Source: Holophagales bacterium
GTDB taxonomy: Bacteria; Acidobacteriota; Thermoanaerobaculia; Multivoradales; Multivoraceae
Reading direction: 5' to 3'
Assembly: GCA_009837885.1 (NCBI GenBank)
Contig: VXSP01000014.1
Span: 95,498-159,497 of the forward strand
DNA: 64,000 nt
Made by a program: the position numbers and the translations under genes. This document shows positions 47,241 to 57,115 of the stretch, in pieces; the stretch's first letter is position 1, and each line of letters opens with the position of its first letter. Below the pieces are notes generated by a model that was given only the letters and a program-made list of their open reading frames with translations, ran no database searches and was not told the DNA's origin.

Positions 47241-48163
47241 TCGAACCAGGGATCGCGGCGGCCGAGCCTGCTGTCCAGGGCGGCGCCGATGCCGACGCAG
47301 GTGACGATGGTCCAGGCCCAGCCGCCGGCCCAGGGCGCCATCTTGACCAGGCCCAGGGCCAGCAGCCCGCACAGGGCGGCTGCCAGAGGCCGACCAGCCA
47401 GGCCCAGACGGTCCGGCAGCAGACGCGCGCCCACCGCCAGGAACACCGCCACCGTGCCCCACAGCTTGCAGACCAGGATCGCCACGCCGCAGACGGCGAG
47501 CAGGGGCGCGCCGACCAGCGCCGGCGCCACCGCGGTCAGCACCGCGAAGGTCACGGCCACGGCGAGTACCGCCACCAGGCCCGCGAAGAAGTTGCGAAAC
47601 GGCCGCTCGAGCACGCTCTGAGCCGTCGCCGTCAACGCCGGGTCGAAGCCGGCCACCAGCACGACAGTCACCAGCAGCCAGGTCAGCAGCAGGGCGAGGT
47701 TCAGCAGCGCCACCGCGGGCGACAGCGCGGCCTGGCCGAGCACCGGCCCTTCCGCGAGAACGACCAGCGACGACGGCGCGCCCGGGTAGGCCACCGTACG
47801 GCCTTCGACGATGGCGCCCGACTCGGCGTCGACGCGGCCGCCCAGCACGAACACGTCGCCGCCGAGCCGCGCCGACGGACCTAGTTCGACATCGCCGCCG
47901 AGCACGATCACGTCGCCCTGAACGACGCCGTCGACGCGGGCGTCGCCGTTCAGGACGACCGCATCCGACCGCGCCTCGCCGCTGAGCTCCAGGTCTCTCC
48001 CGATGGCGAGTAGCTGGTCCCGGGCAATCGCGTCCGGGGCGACCACGACGGCCGGTTCGTCACTTCCCGCCGTCGACTCGACCGCGGCGCAACCCAGCGT
48101 CGCCGCAGCGACGGCGAGCAGGACGAGGCCATGGACGGCCCGATGGAGGCGGAGTCTCACCAC
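47237..48163 (-). CDS. Polymer-forming/bactofilin-like lipoprotein with membrane domain
   Basis: A 308-residue protein. The N-terminus has a lipobox-like LAVAAATLGCAA (Cys near 25), then a short beta-repeat segment (residues about 40-125) of VLNGDARVDGVVQGDVIVLGGDVELG, typical of polymer-forming bactofilin-like domains. Four or five transmembrane helices follow. The combination occurs with ECF sigma and anti-sigma genes in several phyla; here it lies 54 bp after the anti-sigma gene. A role in envelope sensing is inferred. Confidence 0.72.
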   Translation of the reverse strand: MVRLRLHRAVHGLVLLAVAAATLGCAAVESTAGSDEPAVVVAPDAIARDQLLAIGRDLELSGEARSDAVVLNGDARVDGVVQGDVIVLGGDVELGPSARLGGDVFVLGGRVDAESGAIVEGRTVAYPGAPSSLVVLAEGPVLGQAALSPAVALLNLALLLTWLLVTVVLVAGFDPALTATAQSVLERPFRNFFAGLVAVLAVAVTFAVLTAVAPALVGAPLLAVCGVAILVCKLWGTVAVFLAVGARLLPDRLGLAGRPLAAALCGLLALGLVKMAPWAGGWAWTIVTCVGIGAALDSRLGRRDPWFD

Positions 48164-48217
48164 GGGCGGACCATCGTAGCCGCCGGAGCAAAGCGGTCCC
48201 CGGTGCGCCGACGGGCG

Positions 48218-48790
48218 CTAGCGGCGGGATCGTTGCCGCGCCGACGCCTTCGCACCCCGCCGGAGCAGCGAGAACAGGAGGCCGGTCAGGCCAAGGATCG
48301 CCGCGCCGCCGAACAGCAGGGCCGGCGTCGCCGGCTCCAGGGCCGAGGACATGGCCACGTTGAGGCCGCGCCAGGAGGCGTCGAGCAGGCCGGCGCCGAG
48401 CATGCCGATGGTGACCGTGAAGTCGAACAGGGTCGCCGCCGCGGAAGCCGCCGAGCCTGCCGCCGGCGTGAGCGTCGCGAGGGCCGCCAGCGCGCCGCCG
48501 AACAGCGCGACCAGGGCGGCAGCGGCCACGGCGGCGCGACGGCGAACGGCGGGCCGCGTCGCGCGGAGGTCGATCGCCAGCGGCTCCGGAGCGAACCGTT
48601 CCGCCGCCAGAAGCTCGTGAAGCGCCGAGAGACCCCGCGCCTCGTCCCGGCACGCCGCGCATCCCGCCAGGTGCTGCTCCGCCATCCGGCGCTCCGCTTC
48701 GCTGACGGCGCCGTCGACGTAGGCGTCGATCAACTCGGCCTGGGAACAGGCGCCACTCTCCATGATCCTCGACCTGTCTGAACTCGTCAT
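48218..48790 (-). CDS. Anti-sigma factor with zinc-finger domain
   Basis: A 190-residue protein. The N-terminal 60 residues form an HC2-type zinc-binding anti-sigma domain (ELIDAYVDGAVSEAERRMAEQHLAGCAACRDEA: HxxxCxxC). A linker is followed by membrane helices near 90-110 and 150-170. GGAG lies 8 nt before the ATG. It is 20 bp downstream of the ECF sigma gene, so it should bind that factor at the membrane. Confidence 0.88.
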   Translation of the reverse strand: MTSSDRSRIMESGACSQAELIDAYVDGAVSEAERRMAEQHLAGCAACRDEARGLSALHELLAAERFAPEPLAIDLRATRPAVRRRAAVAAAALVALFGGALAALATLTPAAGSAASAAATLFDFTVTIGMLGAGLLDASWRGLNVAMSSALEPATPALLFGGAAILGLTGLLFSLLRRGAKASARQRSRR

Positions 48791-48810
48791 CGCCGTTACT
48801 CCGCCGTCCG

Positions 48811-49398
48811 TCAGTCGGTGAGGTAGTCGGCCAGCCGTGCCTTCAACATCCGGCGGCCGCGAAACAACTTGTTCTTGACGGTGCCCAGGGGCATGCCCTT
48901 GAACTCCGCGATCTCTTCGTAGGTCATCTCGGCGAAGTGTCTCAACTGGATCAACTCCCGGTACTCCTCTTTCAGCCCGTCGATCGCGGCGCCGATGGCC
49001 TGGCGCCGTTCCACGTTCCGCAGCGTTCGGTAGGGGTCCCTTTCCTCGCTTTCAAACTCCCGCTCCTGCACCTGCCCGTCCACCCCGACCCGCTGTATCG
49101 GAACCAGCTTCAGGCGCCGCTTCCGGATCAGGTCGATCGCGGCGTTCTTCGCCACCCGAAACAGCCATGTCGAGAACCGGTACCTGGGGTTGTAACGGTC
49201 GAGGGCCCGGTAGACCCTCAGAAACACTTCCTGCGAAAGCTCTTCGGACTCCTGGAAGTTGCCGAGGAAGCGATTCAGGTAGTTGATCAGCCGGCCCCGA
49301 TACCTCTCGACGAGATCGGTGTACAGGGCGGCCTCGCCGTCCAGAATCGCAGCCACCAACTCTTCGTCGGTCGCCCGAGTTGCCTCCACAGCCTTCAC
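48811..49398 (-). CDS. ECF-family RNA polymerase sigma factor
   Basis: A 195-residue sigma-70 family protein. Region 2: YRGRLINYLNRFLGNFQESEELSQEVFLRVYRALDRYNPRYRFSTWLFRVAKNAAIDLIRKRR in the full protein, with the NAAIDLIRK core. Region 4: LIQLRHFAEMTYEEIAEFKGMPLGTVKNKLFRGRRML in the full protein, with the helix-turn-helix MTYEEIAEF..PLGTVK. There is no region 1 or 3. The GTG start has no strong ribosome site and abuts a 58-bp tandem repeat that forms its upstream region. It heads the sigma/anti-sigma/polymer-forming set. Confidence 0.95.
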   Translation of the reverse strand: MKAVEATRATDEELVAAILDGEAALYTDLVERYRGRLINYLNRFLGNFQESEELSQEVFLRVYRALDRYNPRYRFSTWLFRVAKNAAIDLIRKRRLKLVPIQRVGVDGQVQEREFESEERDPYRTLRNVERRQAIGAAIDGLKEEYRELIQLRHFAEMTYEEIAEFKGMPLGTVKNKLFRGRRMLKARLADYLTD

Positions 49399-49541
49399 CT
49401 ACGTCGCCCGCTTCCGATTGTTGCGGCCTGACCGCGGCAGTCGCGAACCATCGAGCCTACGTCGCCCGCTTCCGATTGTTGCGGCCTGACCGCGGCGGTC
49501 GCGAACCACCGAGCCTACGTCGCCCGCTTCCGATTGTTGCG
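49398..49541. repeat. 58-bp tandem repeat (2.5 copies) before the sigma gene
   Basis: Units begin at 49398, 49456 and 49514 with a period of exactly 58 bp; the third copy stops after 28 bp. Copies 1 and 2 differ at two or three bases. Each carries CGCCCGCTTCCGATTGTTGCG and CCGCGG. The array spans the start codon and upstream region of the sigma gene. The remaining gap to 49663, before ccmA, shows a possible TAGCCT element at 49595 and little else. Function is unknown; a repeated binding site for the sigma gene promoter is possible. Confidence 0.8.
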
Positions 49542-49663
49542 CGGCGGTGCGAGAGCAGGGCGAGCGGCGGACCGCCCCGCGACCACGCCTGCTGTAGCCT
49601 TTCCGCTCGCGGCACGGACGGCCGCCGCCCTCCACCGCGCCGCAGAGAGTAACCGGGTCACCC

Positions 49664-50353
49664 TTGGCAAACCTGATCCACGCACGCGGGCTGGGCATCC
49701 GGTTCGGACTTCACTGGGCGCTGGCCCACGTCGACCTCGACTTCGAAGCCGGGGGGCGGCTGCTGCTGGCCGGCGCCAACGGTTCCGGCAAGACGACCTT
49801 GCTGAGACTGATCGCGGGACTCCGGCGGCCAACGGCGGGTGATCTCACTGTCGGCGGCAGGCGACCCTTCGAGGATCGCGCCGGCGCCCGCCGCGAGCTG
49901 TCCCTGGTTTCCCACCACGACTATCTCTACGACCGGCTGACCGCGATGGAGACGCTCCGGCTCTGGAGCGAGCTCTGCGACGGCGACCCGGACCGCGGAA
50001 ACCTCGCCGACCTGCTCGAAGAGGTCGGGCTCGAGGCCGCCGCCGACCGCCAGGTGGGCGGCTTCTCCGCCGGCATGAGAAAGCGGCTGATCCTCGCCCG
50101 CTGCCGTCTCGAGAACCCGCGGCTGCTGCTGCTCGACGAACCGTTCGCGGCGCTCGATCCTGAGGGCCAGACCCTGGTCGAGCGCTGGATCGAACGCTTC
50201 GCGGAGGGCGGCGGCTCGCTGATCGTCGCGTCCCACGCGATCGAGCGGGCCTCCCGGCTATGCCGGCGGGCGCTCCTGCTGGAGCAGGGCCAGGCCGCCT
50301 GGCGCGGCGAGGCCGCCGGGCTCGACGCCGCCTGGCGCCGGAGGCTCGAGTGA
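49664..50353 (+). CDS. ccmA: Heme exporter ATP-binding protein CcmA
   Basis: A 229-residue ABC ATPase: Walker A GANGSGKTTLLRLIAGL, the signature FSAGMRKRLILAR, and Walker B LLLLDEPFAALD. With CcmB it drives release of holo-CcmE in system I cytochrome c maturation. The TTG start at 49664 has no strong ribosome site. ccmB starts inside its stop (GTGA). The set ccmABDEFGHI runs to 55.7 kb. Confidence 0.93.
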   Translation: MANLIHARGLGIRFGLHWALAHVDLDFEAGGRLLLAGANGSGKTTLLRLIAGLRRPTAGDLTVGGRRPFEDRAGARRELSLVSHHDYLYDRLTAMETLRLWSELCDGDPDRGNLADLLEEVGLEAAADRQVGGFSAGMRKRLILARCRLENPRLLLLDEPFAALDPEGQTLVERWIERFAEGGGSLIVASHAIERASRLCRRALLLEQGQAAWRGEAAGLDAAWRRRLE

Positions 50354-51030
50354 AGCTGGTCCGCCCGGTGCTCGTGCTGCTGCTGAAGGACCTGCGCGTC
50401 GAGTGGCGGGGACGGGTCCGCTTCTTCTCGATCGTCCTGTTCGGCGGCATCACGCTGGTCCTGTTCTCCTTCGCGATCGACGCCGACGGCGACATGGCGG
50501 CCACGATGGCCCCCGGCTTTCTCACCCTTGCCCTGCTGCTGAGTTCCACCCTGGGCCTTTCCGAGTCCTTCCGCGTGGAGCGCGAGAACCGCTCCCTCGA
50601 GGGCCTGCTGCTGCTGCCGGTCGAGCCGGCGGTCCTGTTCTACGCCAAGGCGATGGGCAACTTCGTCTTCCTCGCGATGCTGGCGCCCGTGCTCGTGCCC
50701 TCGGCGATCATCCTCTACAGCGTCGAAACCGGTCCGGCCGGATTGCTGGGCGTGATCGCGGTCTGGCTGCTCGCCGCCGCGGCCCTCGCCGCCCCCGGAA
50801 CGCTGTACGCGGCGATGACCAGCCGGGCCGCCAGCCAGGACGTCCTGCTGCCTCTGCTTCTCTTCCCCCTGGTCATCCCGGTGCTGATCGCGTCGGTCCG
50901 GAGCGCGGAGCTGCTGCTCCACGGAGATCCGATGAACCAGGCCCCGAGCTGGCTCCTGCTGCTGGCGGCCTTCGATGTAATCTACTGGGCGCTCGGAGGC
51001 GTGCTGGCCAGGGTCGCGATGGAGGAATAG
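50350..51030 (+). CDS. ccmB: Heme exporter permease CcmB
   Basis: A 226-residue membrane protein with six hydrophobic segments and the CcmB pattern LLLKDLRVEWR, LSSTLGLSESFRVERENRSLEGLLLLPV, FYAKAMGNFVF, ASQDVLLPLLLFPLVIPVLI. It forms the permease of the CcmAB complex. The GTG start overlaps the ccmA stop. The next gene is ccmD; no ccmC lies between, where it is usual. Confidence 0.93.
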   Translation: MKLVRPVLVLLLKDLRVEWRGRVRFFSIVLFGGITLVLFSFAIDADGDMAATMAPGFLTLALLLSSTLGLSESFRVERENRSLEGLLLLPVEPAVLFYAKAMGNFVFLAMLAPVLVPSAIILYSVETGPAGLLGVIAVWLLAAAALAAPGTLYAAMTSRAASQDVLLPLLLFPLVIPVLIASVRSAELLLHGDPMNQAPSWLLLLAAFDVIYWALGGVLARVAMEE

Positions 51031-51068
51031 GGCGTTCGCACAGGGGCCCGAGAGGGAGCAAACGAAAC

Positions 51069-51260
51069 GTGGACGGCGTTATAGTCGGCGGTTGGGGATG
51101 GGTCATCGCCGCCTATGCATCGGCGGGCGTGGCTCTCGCCTTCTACGTCTACAGCCTCTTCGTCCGCCGGCGGCGAGTCGAAGCGAAAGCGCCCTCGGAG
51201 GATCAGAGGTCTTCACAGGACCAGAGCAATGAGCACGGAACCCACGACACGGACCCCTGA
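51069..51260 (+). CDS. ccmD: Small heme-exporter membrane protein CcmD-like
   Basis: A 63-residue protein with one transmembrane segment (WGWVIAAYASAGVALAFYVYSLF), followed by RRRRVEAK and a polar tail. This is the CcmD layout; CcmD helps release holo-CcmE. The GTG at 51069 has GAGAGGGAG about 10 nt upstream. The gene overlaps ccmE by 32 bp. Size and position rather than conserved motif support the call. Confidence 0.75.
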   Translation: MDGVIVGGWGWVIAAYASAGVALAFYVYSLFVRRRRVEAKAPSEDQRSSQDQSNEHGTHDTDP

Positions 51261-51716
51261 CGCCGGACCCGCTCCCAGGACCCGGCGGCTTCTCCTGCTG
51301 GCCGCGAGCGGCGCCGTTGCCCTGGCGCTCTCGGTTCTAGCCTTCGGCGACGTCGGCGAGAACCTCGTCTACTACTGGAGTCCCTCGGAACTCCACGAGG
51401 CGGGCCCGGAAGCGGTCGGCGCCAGCATCCGGCTCGGCGGACTCGTCGAGAAGGGTTCCGTGAACCGCAGCGCCGACGGCCTGACCCTGGAGTTCACGGT
51501 CACCGACGGACTGTCACAGGTCGACGTGCGCACGACCGCCGTGCCCCCGGCCATGTTCCGGGAGGGCATCGGCGTCGTCCTCGAAGGGACGATGCGCGAG
51601 GACGGCCGGTTCGACACCGCGCGCCTGATGGTGAAGCACGACAACGAGTACCAGGCGCCCGACGTCCACGACCAGCGCAGCATGGAGGAGTTGATCGACT
51701 CCATGCAGTTCGACGC

Positions 51717-51720
<4 letters not shown>
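51229..51720 (+). CDS. ccmE: Heme chaperone CcmE
   Basis: A 163-residue periplasm-facing protein: an N-terminal membrane anchor (RLLLLAASGAVALALSVLAF), an OB-fold with IRLGGLVEKGSV and TVTDGLSQVDV, and the heme-binding VKHDNEYQ, in which His is followed by Tyr four residues on (HxxxY). It binds heme covalently and hands it to apocytochrome via CcmF/H. The ATG lies within ccmD; an upstream start at 51115 would overlap ccmD more. ccmF starts inside its stop. Confidence 0.92.
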
Positions 51721-53713
<1,993 letters not shown>

Positions 53714-53717
<4 letters not shown>

Positions 53718-54250
53718 ACCGCAAGGTCCTGCTCGTGGGTCTCGGCCTCGCGCTGCCGCTGCTCGTGCTGCTCGGGTTCGGTTTCCGGCACGACCCGCAG
53801 ATCGTCGAGTCGCCGCTGGTCGGCAAGCCGGCGCCCAGCTTCCGGCTCGCCGACCTCGACGGCAACATCGTCGACCTGGCGGAGCTGCGCGGCAAGCCGG
53901 TCATCGTCAACTTCTGGGCCACCTACTGCGTGCCCTGCCTGTACGAGCACCCGCTGTTCATGGAGGGCGCGAGGCGCTGGCAGGGCGAGATCCAGTTCCT
54001 CGGCGTGATCTTCCAGGACGACCCCGAGACGATCGCGGAGTTCAACATCGACTACGGGAGCTGGGGTCCGTCGCTGATCGACGAGGGCGGCCGGGTCGCC
54101 ATCGCCTACGGCGTCTACGGACCGCCGGAGACCTTCTTCATCGACCGCGACGGCGTGATCGTCGACAAGGCGATCGGCTTGTTGTCGCCGGATCAGCTCC
54201 TGGACGTCGCCAACCGCATGCTGGCGCGGCCCGCCGCGGCGACCGGCTGA
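53714..54250 (+). CDS. ccmG: Thiol:disulfide interchange protein CcmG/DsbE
   Basis: A 178-residue thioredoxin-like protein: an N-terminal membrane anchor, GKPAPSFRLADLDG, the active site WATYCVPC, and YGVYGPPETFFIDRDG with the cis-Pro loop. It reduces apocytochrome c Cys pairs before heme attachment. The ATG overlaps the ccmF TGA (ATGA). Confidence 0.94.
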
Positions 54251-54251
54251 C

Positions 54252-54809
54252 ATGCGCCGCGCAACCGCCCTTCCGGGGCTGCTGGCGCTGCTGGCCGTGT
54301 TGGCCGTCGCGGCGCCGGCATCGGCCCAGGAACCCGACACGCCTCCACGAGTCGCTCTGCCCGCGGCCGAGGGCGAGTACCGGCCCGGGCTTGGCGTCGA
54401 GACCTCTCACGAACTGGGCGATCCGCTCGGCCGTCCCCTCTCCGGCGAGGAGCTCGACCGCGCGGTAGTCGAGGTCGCGGCCGACATCCGCTGCCCCAAG
54501 TGCCAGGCCCTCTCGATCGCCGACTCCGGCGCCGCGTCAGCGCAGGCGATGCGGGCGGAAGCGCGGTCCCTGCTCTCCCAGGGCTACACCCGTGAGCAGG
54601 TCGTCGGTTACTTCGAGCAGCGCTACGGCGAGTTCGTGCTGCTCGAGCCGCGGGCCCGCGGGCTCAACCTGATCGTCTGGGCGGCGCCGGCCGGGATCGT
54701 CCTGATCGGCGGCCTGCTCGTCGCCCTTCGCCTGCGGCAACGACGGCGAAGCGCCGACGAGGACCTGGACACCTATCTGCGACAGGTGGAGCAGGAGACG
54801 GCGACCTGA
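54252..54809 (+). CDS. ccmH: Cytochrome c maturation protein CcmH
   Basis: A 185-residue protein: a signal peptide (LLALLAVLAVAAPASAQ), then AADIRCPKCQALSIADS with the CxxC typical of CcmH, a helical bundle, and a C-terminal membrane helix (WAAPAGIVLIGGLLVAL). It passes electrons to the apocytochrome. It starts 1 bp after the ccmG stop. ccmI begins inside its stop with CTG. Confidence 0.93.
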   Translation: MRRATALPGLLALLAVLAVAAPASAQEPDTPPRVALPAAEGEYRPGLGVETSHELGDPLGRPLSGEELDRAVVEVAADIRCPKCQALSIADSGAASAQAMRAEARSLLSQGYTREQVVGYFEQRYGEFVLLEPRARGLNLIVWAAPAGIVLIGGLLVALRLRQRRRSADEDLDTYLRQVEQETAT

Positions 54810-55729
54810 CTGTCGTTGCGACGATCGCCCTCGTCGCCGCCGTCCTCGCCGGTCTGGGAGTCGGGTTCGCCTTCCTGCCACGGGAGGCCGCTGCGCGCGC
54901 CGCCGCGCTCGAGCTCCAGCGCGTCGACCTCCTGAACCGGCGTGAGGACCTGCTCGCCCGGCTGAAGCGGAAAGGCCTGGAAGCCGCCGACCGCCGCCGG
55001 CTCCAGGTGTCTCTGGCCCGCGTGCTGAAGGAACTCGACGAAGTCGAGGAGGCGATCGCCGGCATCGTCCCGGCGGGCGGCGCCAAACGGCAGGAAGCAG
55101 CGCCGGCCGGCCGCGCCTTCGTCCAGGCGCACCCCTTGCTCTCCGGCGTCCTGCTCGGCGGCGGCGTGGTCGGCCTGGTCGCCGCGCTGGTCATCTGGGC
55201 GCAGTCCGACGCCCGGCCCGATCCGCAGGCTGAGCAGGCGATGGCGCAGGGCGGCGGCGAGACGGACTTCCGCGGCCAGCCGCCGCTGCCGCCCGAGCTG
55301 GTGTCCCGAGCCGAGGAATTGCGGCGGCAGATCGACGCCGATCCCTCGGACGTCGACGCGATGCGCGCCCTGATGCAACTGCAGCTCGCCAACGGCCGCG
55401 CCTTCGACGCCTTCCAGACCGCCCAGCTTGCGCTGCAGGTCGCCCCCGAGGATCCCGACGCGCACTTCGTCTCGGGCCTCGTGCGCCTCCAGATGGGTCA
55501 GACCCAGGTCGCCCTCGACTCCCTGGACCGGTCGCTCCGAAGCGACCCCGGCCACGAGCAGGCGGCCCTCATGCGAGGCCTGCTGCTGCTGCAACTCGGC
55601 GACCGCGAAGGCGCCATCGCGACCTGGGAGAGCGCCAACACCGCCCGCTCCAGCCCCCGGCTCGAGCAGGTCACCGCCCTGGCCCGCGAAGGCAGGACGT
55701 TCGACGAAATCGTCAACAACCCGCTCTAG
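54806..55729 (+). CDS. ccmI: CcmI-like TPR protein with CTG start
   Basis: About 307 residues. The frame that holds TPRs (ALMQLQLANGRAFDAFQTAQLALQVAPEDP, ALDSLDRSLRSDP) also holds, upstream, a CcmI-type N-terminus: a membrane helix (VATIALVAAVLAGLGVGFAFL) and a coiled-coil (ELQRVDLLNRREDLLARLKRKGL). The first plausible start before that helix is CTG at 54806 overlapping the ccmH TGA (CTGA). The first conventional start, GTG 55007, would drop the helix. A second membrane helix lies near residue 115. CcmI chaperones apocytochrome c. Confidence 0.78.
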   Translation: MTVVATIALVAAVLAGLGVGFAFLPREAAARAAALELQRVDLLNRREDLLARLKRKGLEAADRRRLQVSLARVLKELDEVEEAIAGIVPAGGAKRQEAAPAGRAFVQAHPLLSGVLLGGGVVGLVAALVIWAQSDARPDPQAEQAMAQGGGETDFRGQPPLPPELVSRAEELRRQIDADPSDVDAMRALMQLQLANGRAFDAFQTAQLALQVAPEDPDAHFVSGLVRLQMGQTQVALDSLDRSLRSDPGHEQAALMRGLLLLQLGDREGAIATWESANTARSSPRLEQVTALAREGRTFDEIVNNPL

Positions 55730-56230
55730 CTAGGCCAAGCCCAGCCGGCGGGCGATCTCGGCCGCGACGTCCCGTTTCCGTTCGGTACCCCGGGTGCGGA
55801 CCCTCAGGTCCGCCTGCCGGTACGAGTCGAGCCGGCTCTCGTACAGCGCCCGGGCCTGGTCCGGCGACTCGAACAGCGGGCGGCGCTTGTGGGACTGCTG
55901 GGCGCGGCGGCAAAGAGCTTCCCACGGCGGGTCGAGCCAGACGCTGGTGCCCAGCTCGGCGATCAACCGGCGATTTCGCTCCAGGGTGAAGACGCCGCCG
56001 CCGGTGGCGATCACCGCCTGGTCGATCGCGGCGCAGCGTTCCAGAACCGCCGTTTCGCGTTCGCGGAAGTAGCTCTCGCCACGTGCGACGATCAGGTCGG
56101 CCACCGGCTGGCCTTCGTGCTCGGCGATCTCCGTGTCGAGATCCAGGAAGGTCCAGCCCAGCGACCGGGCGAGCCGCCGGCCGATCCGGCTCTTGCCGGC
56201 CGCCATGAAGCCGACGAGGAAGACGCGCAT
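55730..56230 (-). CDS. aroK: Shikimate kinase
   Basis: A 166-residue P-loop kinase: MRVFLVGFMAAGKSRIGRRLA with the Walker A GxxxxGKS, DLDTEI, GESYFRERETAVL, VIATGGGVF, and an Arg-rich lid (QQSHKRRPL). It phosphorylates shikimate in aromatic amino acid synthesis. Its stop abuts the ccmI stop tail to tail. The micro-protein gene lies 15 bp upstream. Confidence 0.95.
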   Translation of the reverse strand: MRVFLVGFMAAGKSRIGRRLARSLGWTFLDLDTEIAEHEGQPVADLIVARGESYFRERETAVLERCAAIDQAVIATGGGVFTLERNRRLIAELGTSVWLDPPWEALCRRAQQSHKRRPLFESPDQARALYESRLDSYRQADLRVRTRGTERKRDVAAEIARRLGLA

Positions 56231-56245
56231 GGCGATGCCGAACGG

Positions 56246-56362
56246 TCAGTCGCCGTGCTTCTGCGCCCGCTCGCTCCTGAGCGCCCGCACCAGGAAGAAC
56301 GTGAAGCCGCCCCACACGAAGCCGCCGATCAGAACCAGAACGAGGATGGCGAGCGGGGACAT
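56246..56362 (-). CDS. MetS-like single-helix micro-protein (38 aa)
   Basis: MSPLAILVLVLIGGFVWGGF, then TFFLVRALRSERAQKHGD. This matches the small subunit found beside NSS-type sodium symporters (MetS: AI...IGG.VWGG...RA), but no such symporter is in the window. It has no ribosome site; TATAGT ends 8 nt before the ATG. It could be carried with aroK in one transcript. Because it is short, the family call rests on a handful of residues. Confidence 0.55.
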   Translation of the reverse strand: MSPLAILVLVLIGGFVWGGFTFFLVRALRSERAQKHGD

Positions 56363-56370
56363 CGGGCAGG

Positions 56371-56376
56371 ACTATA
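56371..56376 (-). promoter_or_regulatory. Candidate -10 element (TATAGT), leaderless
   Basis: On the minus strand TATAGT ends 8 nt before the ATG of the micro-protein gene, the closest match to a consensus -10 in this set. It would drive the micro-protein and aroK. Confidence 0.45.
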
Positions 56377-56416
56377 CGTGACCCGCTGTTTCGCCTGCCC
56401 TGTATGGACTCGACCC

Positions 56417-57115
56417 TCAGGCGAGCGCCCGCAGCAGCCGGCGGCAGGAGGCGGCGAGATCCCCAGGATCGAGCGCCGAGACGACCGCGACGGCGTCGGC
56501 CCCGGCCTCGATCACCCGCGGGGCGCGGTCCGCGTCGATGCCGCCGATCCCGATCAGGCGCTTCGAGGTGACTTCGCGGGCCTGGGCGACACCGGCGAGC
56601 CCGACCACCGGATCGGGGCGTTCCTTCGTCGTCGTCCCGAACACCGGACCGATGGCCAGCGCGTCGACCGCCGGGTCACCATCCGCCTCCACTGCCTGCG
56701 CGCGGCCGTGGGTCGAGCGGCCGATCGGACATGCGGAAGGAATCGACAGCCGTGCCGCCGCGGGCGGCAGGTCGTCCTGGCCGAGATGGAGACCGACGCG
56801 AAGAACGGCGCGCGGGTCGCTCGCCAGAAGCGCCGCCGCGATCGCGGCGTTGTCGTTGATCCACAGCAACGGCGCATCGTCGTCGCCGTCCGCGACCGAG
56901 GCCTCCTCGAACATCGGTCCCACCGCATCGGCCAGCCGCCACGCGGCGAGGTCCGGCAGGCCCTTGGCGCGGAGCTGGATCCAGCGCGCGCCGCAATCCA
57001 GGAGGGTGCGGACCGCGCCGGTCACGGTCACCGGTTCGGAGCCGAAGAAACCCGTATCGACGATCGCGTAGAGGCGGTTCGCCGGGGGACGCAGCACCGG
57101 TCGACGAGCGGTCAT
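56417..57115 (-). CDS. thiE: Thiamine-phosphate synthase
   Basis: A 232-residue TIM barrel: LYAIVDTGFF, WIQLRAKGL (usually QLR.K), WINDNAAIAAAL (INDN diphosphate binding), GLHLGQDDLPP, AIGPVFGTTTKE, and GIGGIDADRAPRVIEAGADAVAVVSAL. It joins the pyrimidine and thiazole moieties of thiamine. The ATG overlaps the accC TGA (ATGA); an upstream open frame to 57454 is antisense to nothing real and is rejected. No TPP riboswitch is seen. Confidence 0.93.
   Translation of the reverse strand: MTARRPVLRPPANRLYAIVDTGFFGSEPVTVTGAVRTLLDCGARWIQLRAKGLPDLAAWRLADAVGPMFEEASVADGDDDAPLLWINDNAAIAAALLASDPRAVLRVGLHLGQDDLPPAAARLSIPSACPIGRSTHGRAQAVEADGDPAVDALAIGPVFGTTTKERPDPVVGLAGVAQAREVTSKRLIGIGGIDADRAPRVIEAGADAVAVVSALDPGDLAASCRRLLRALA

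Noticed and set aside
49398..49541. CRISPR array
   Set aside because: Units are direct tandem copies with the whole 58-bp unit conserved and no variable spacers; no cas genes nearby.
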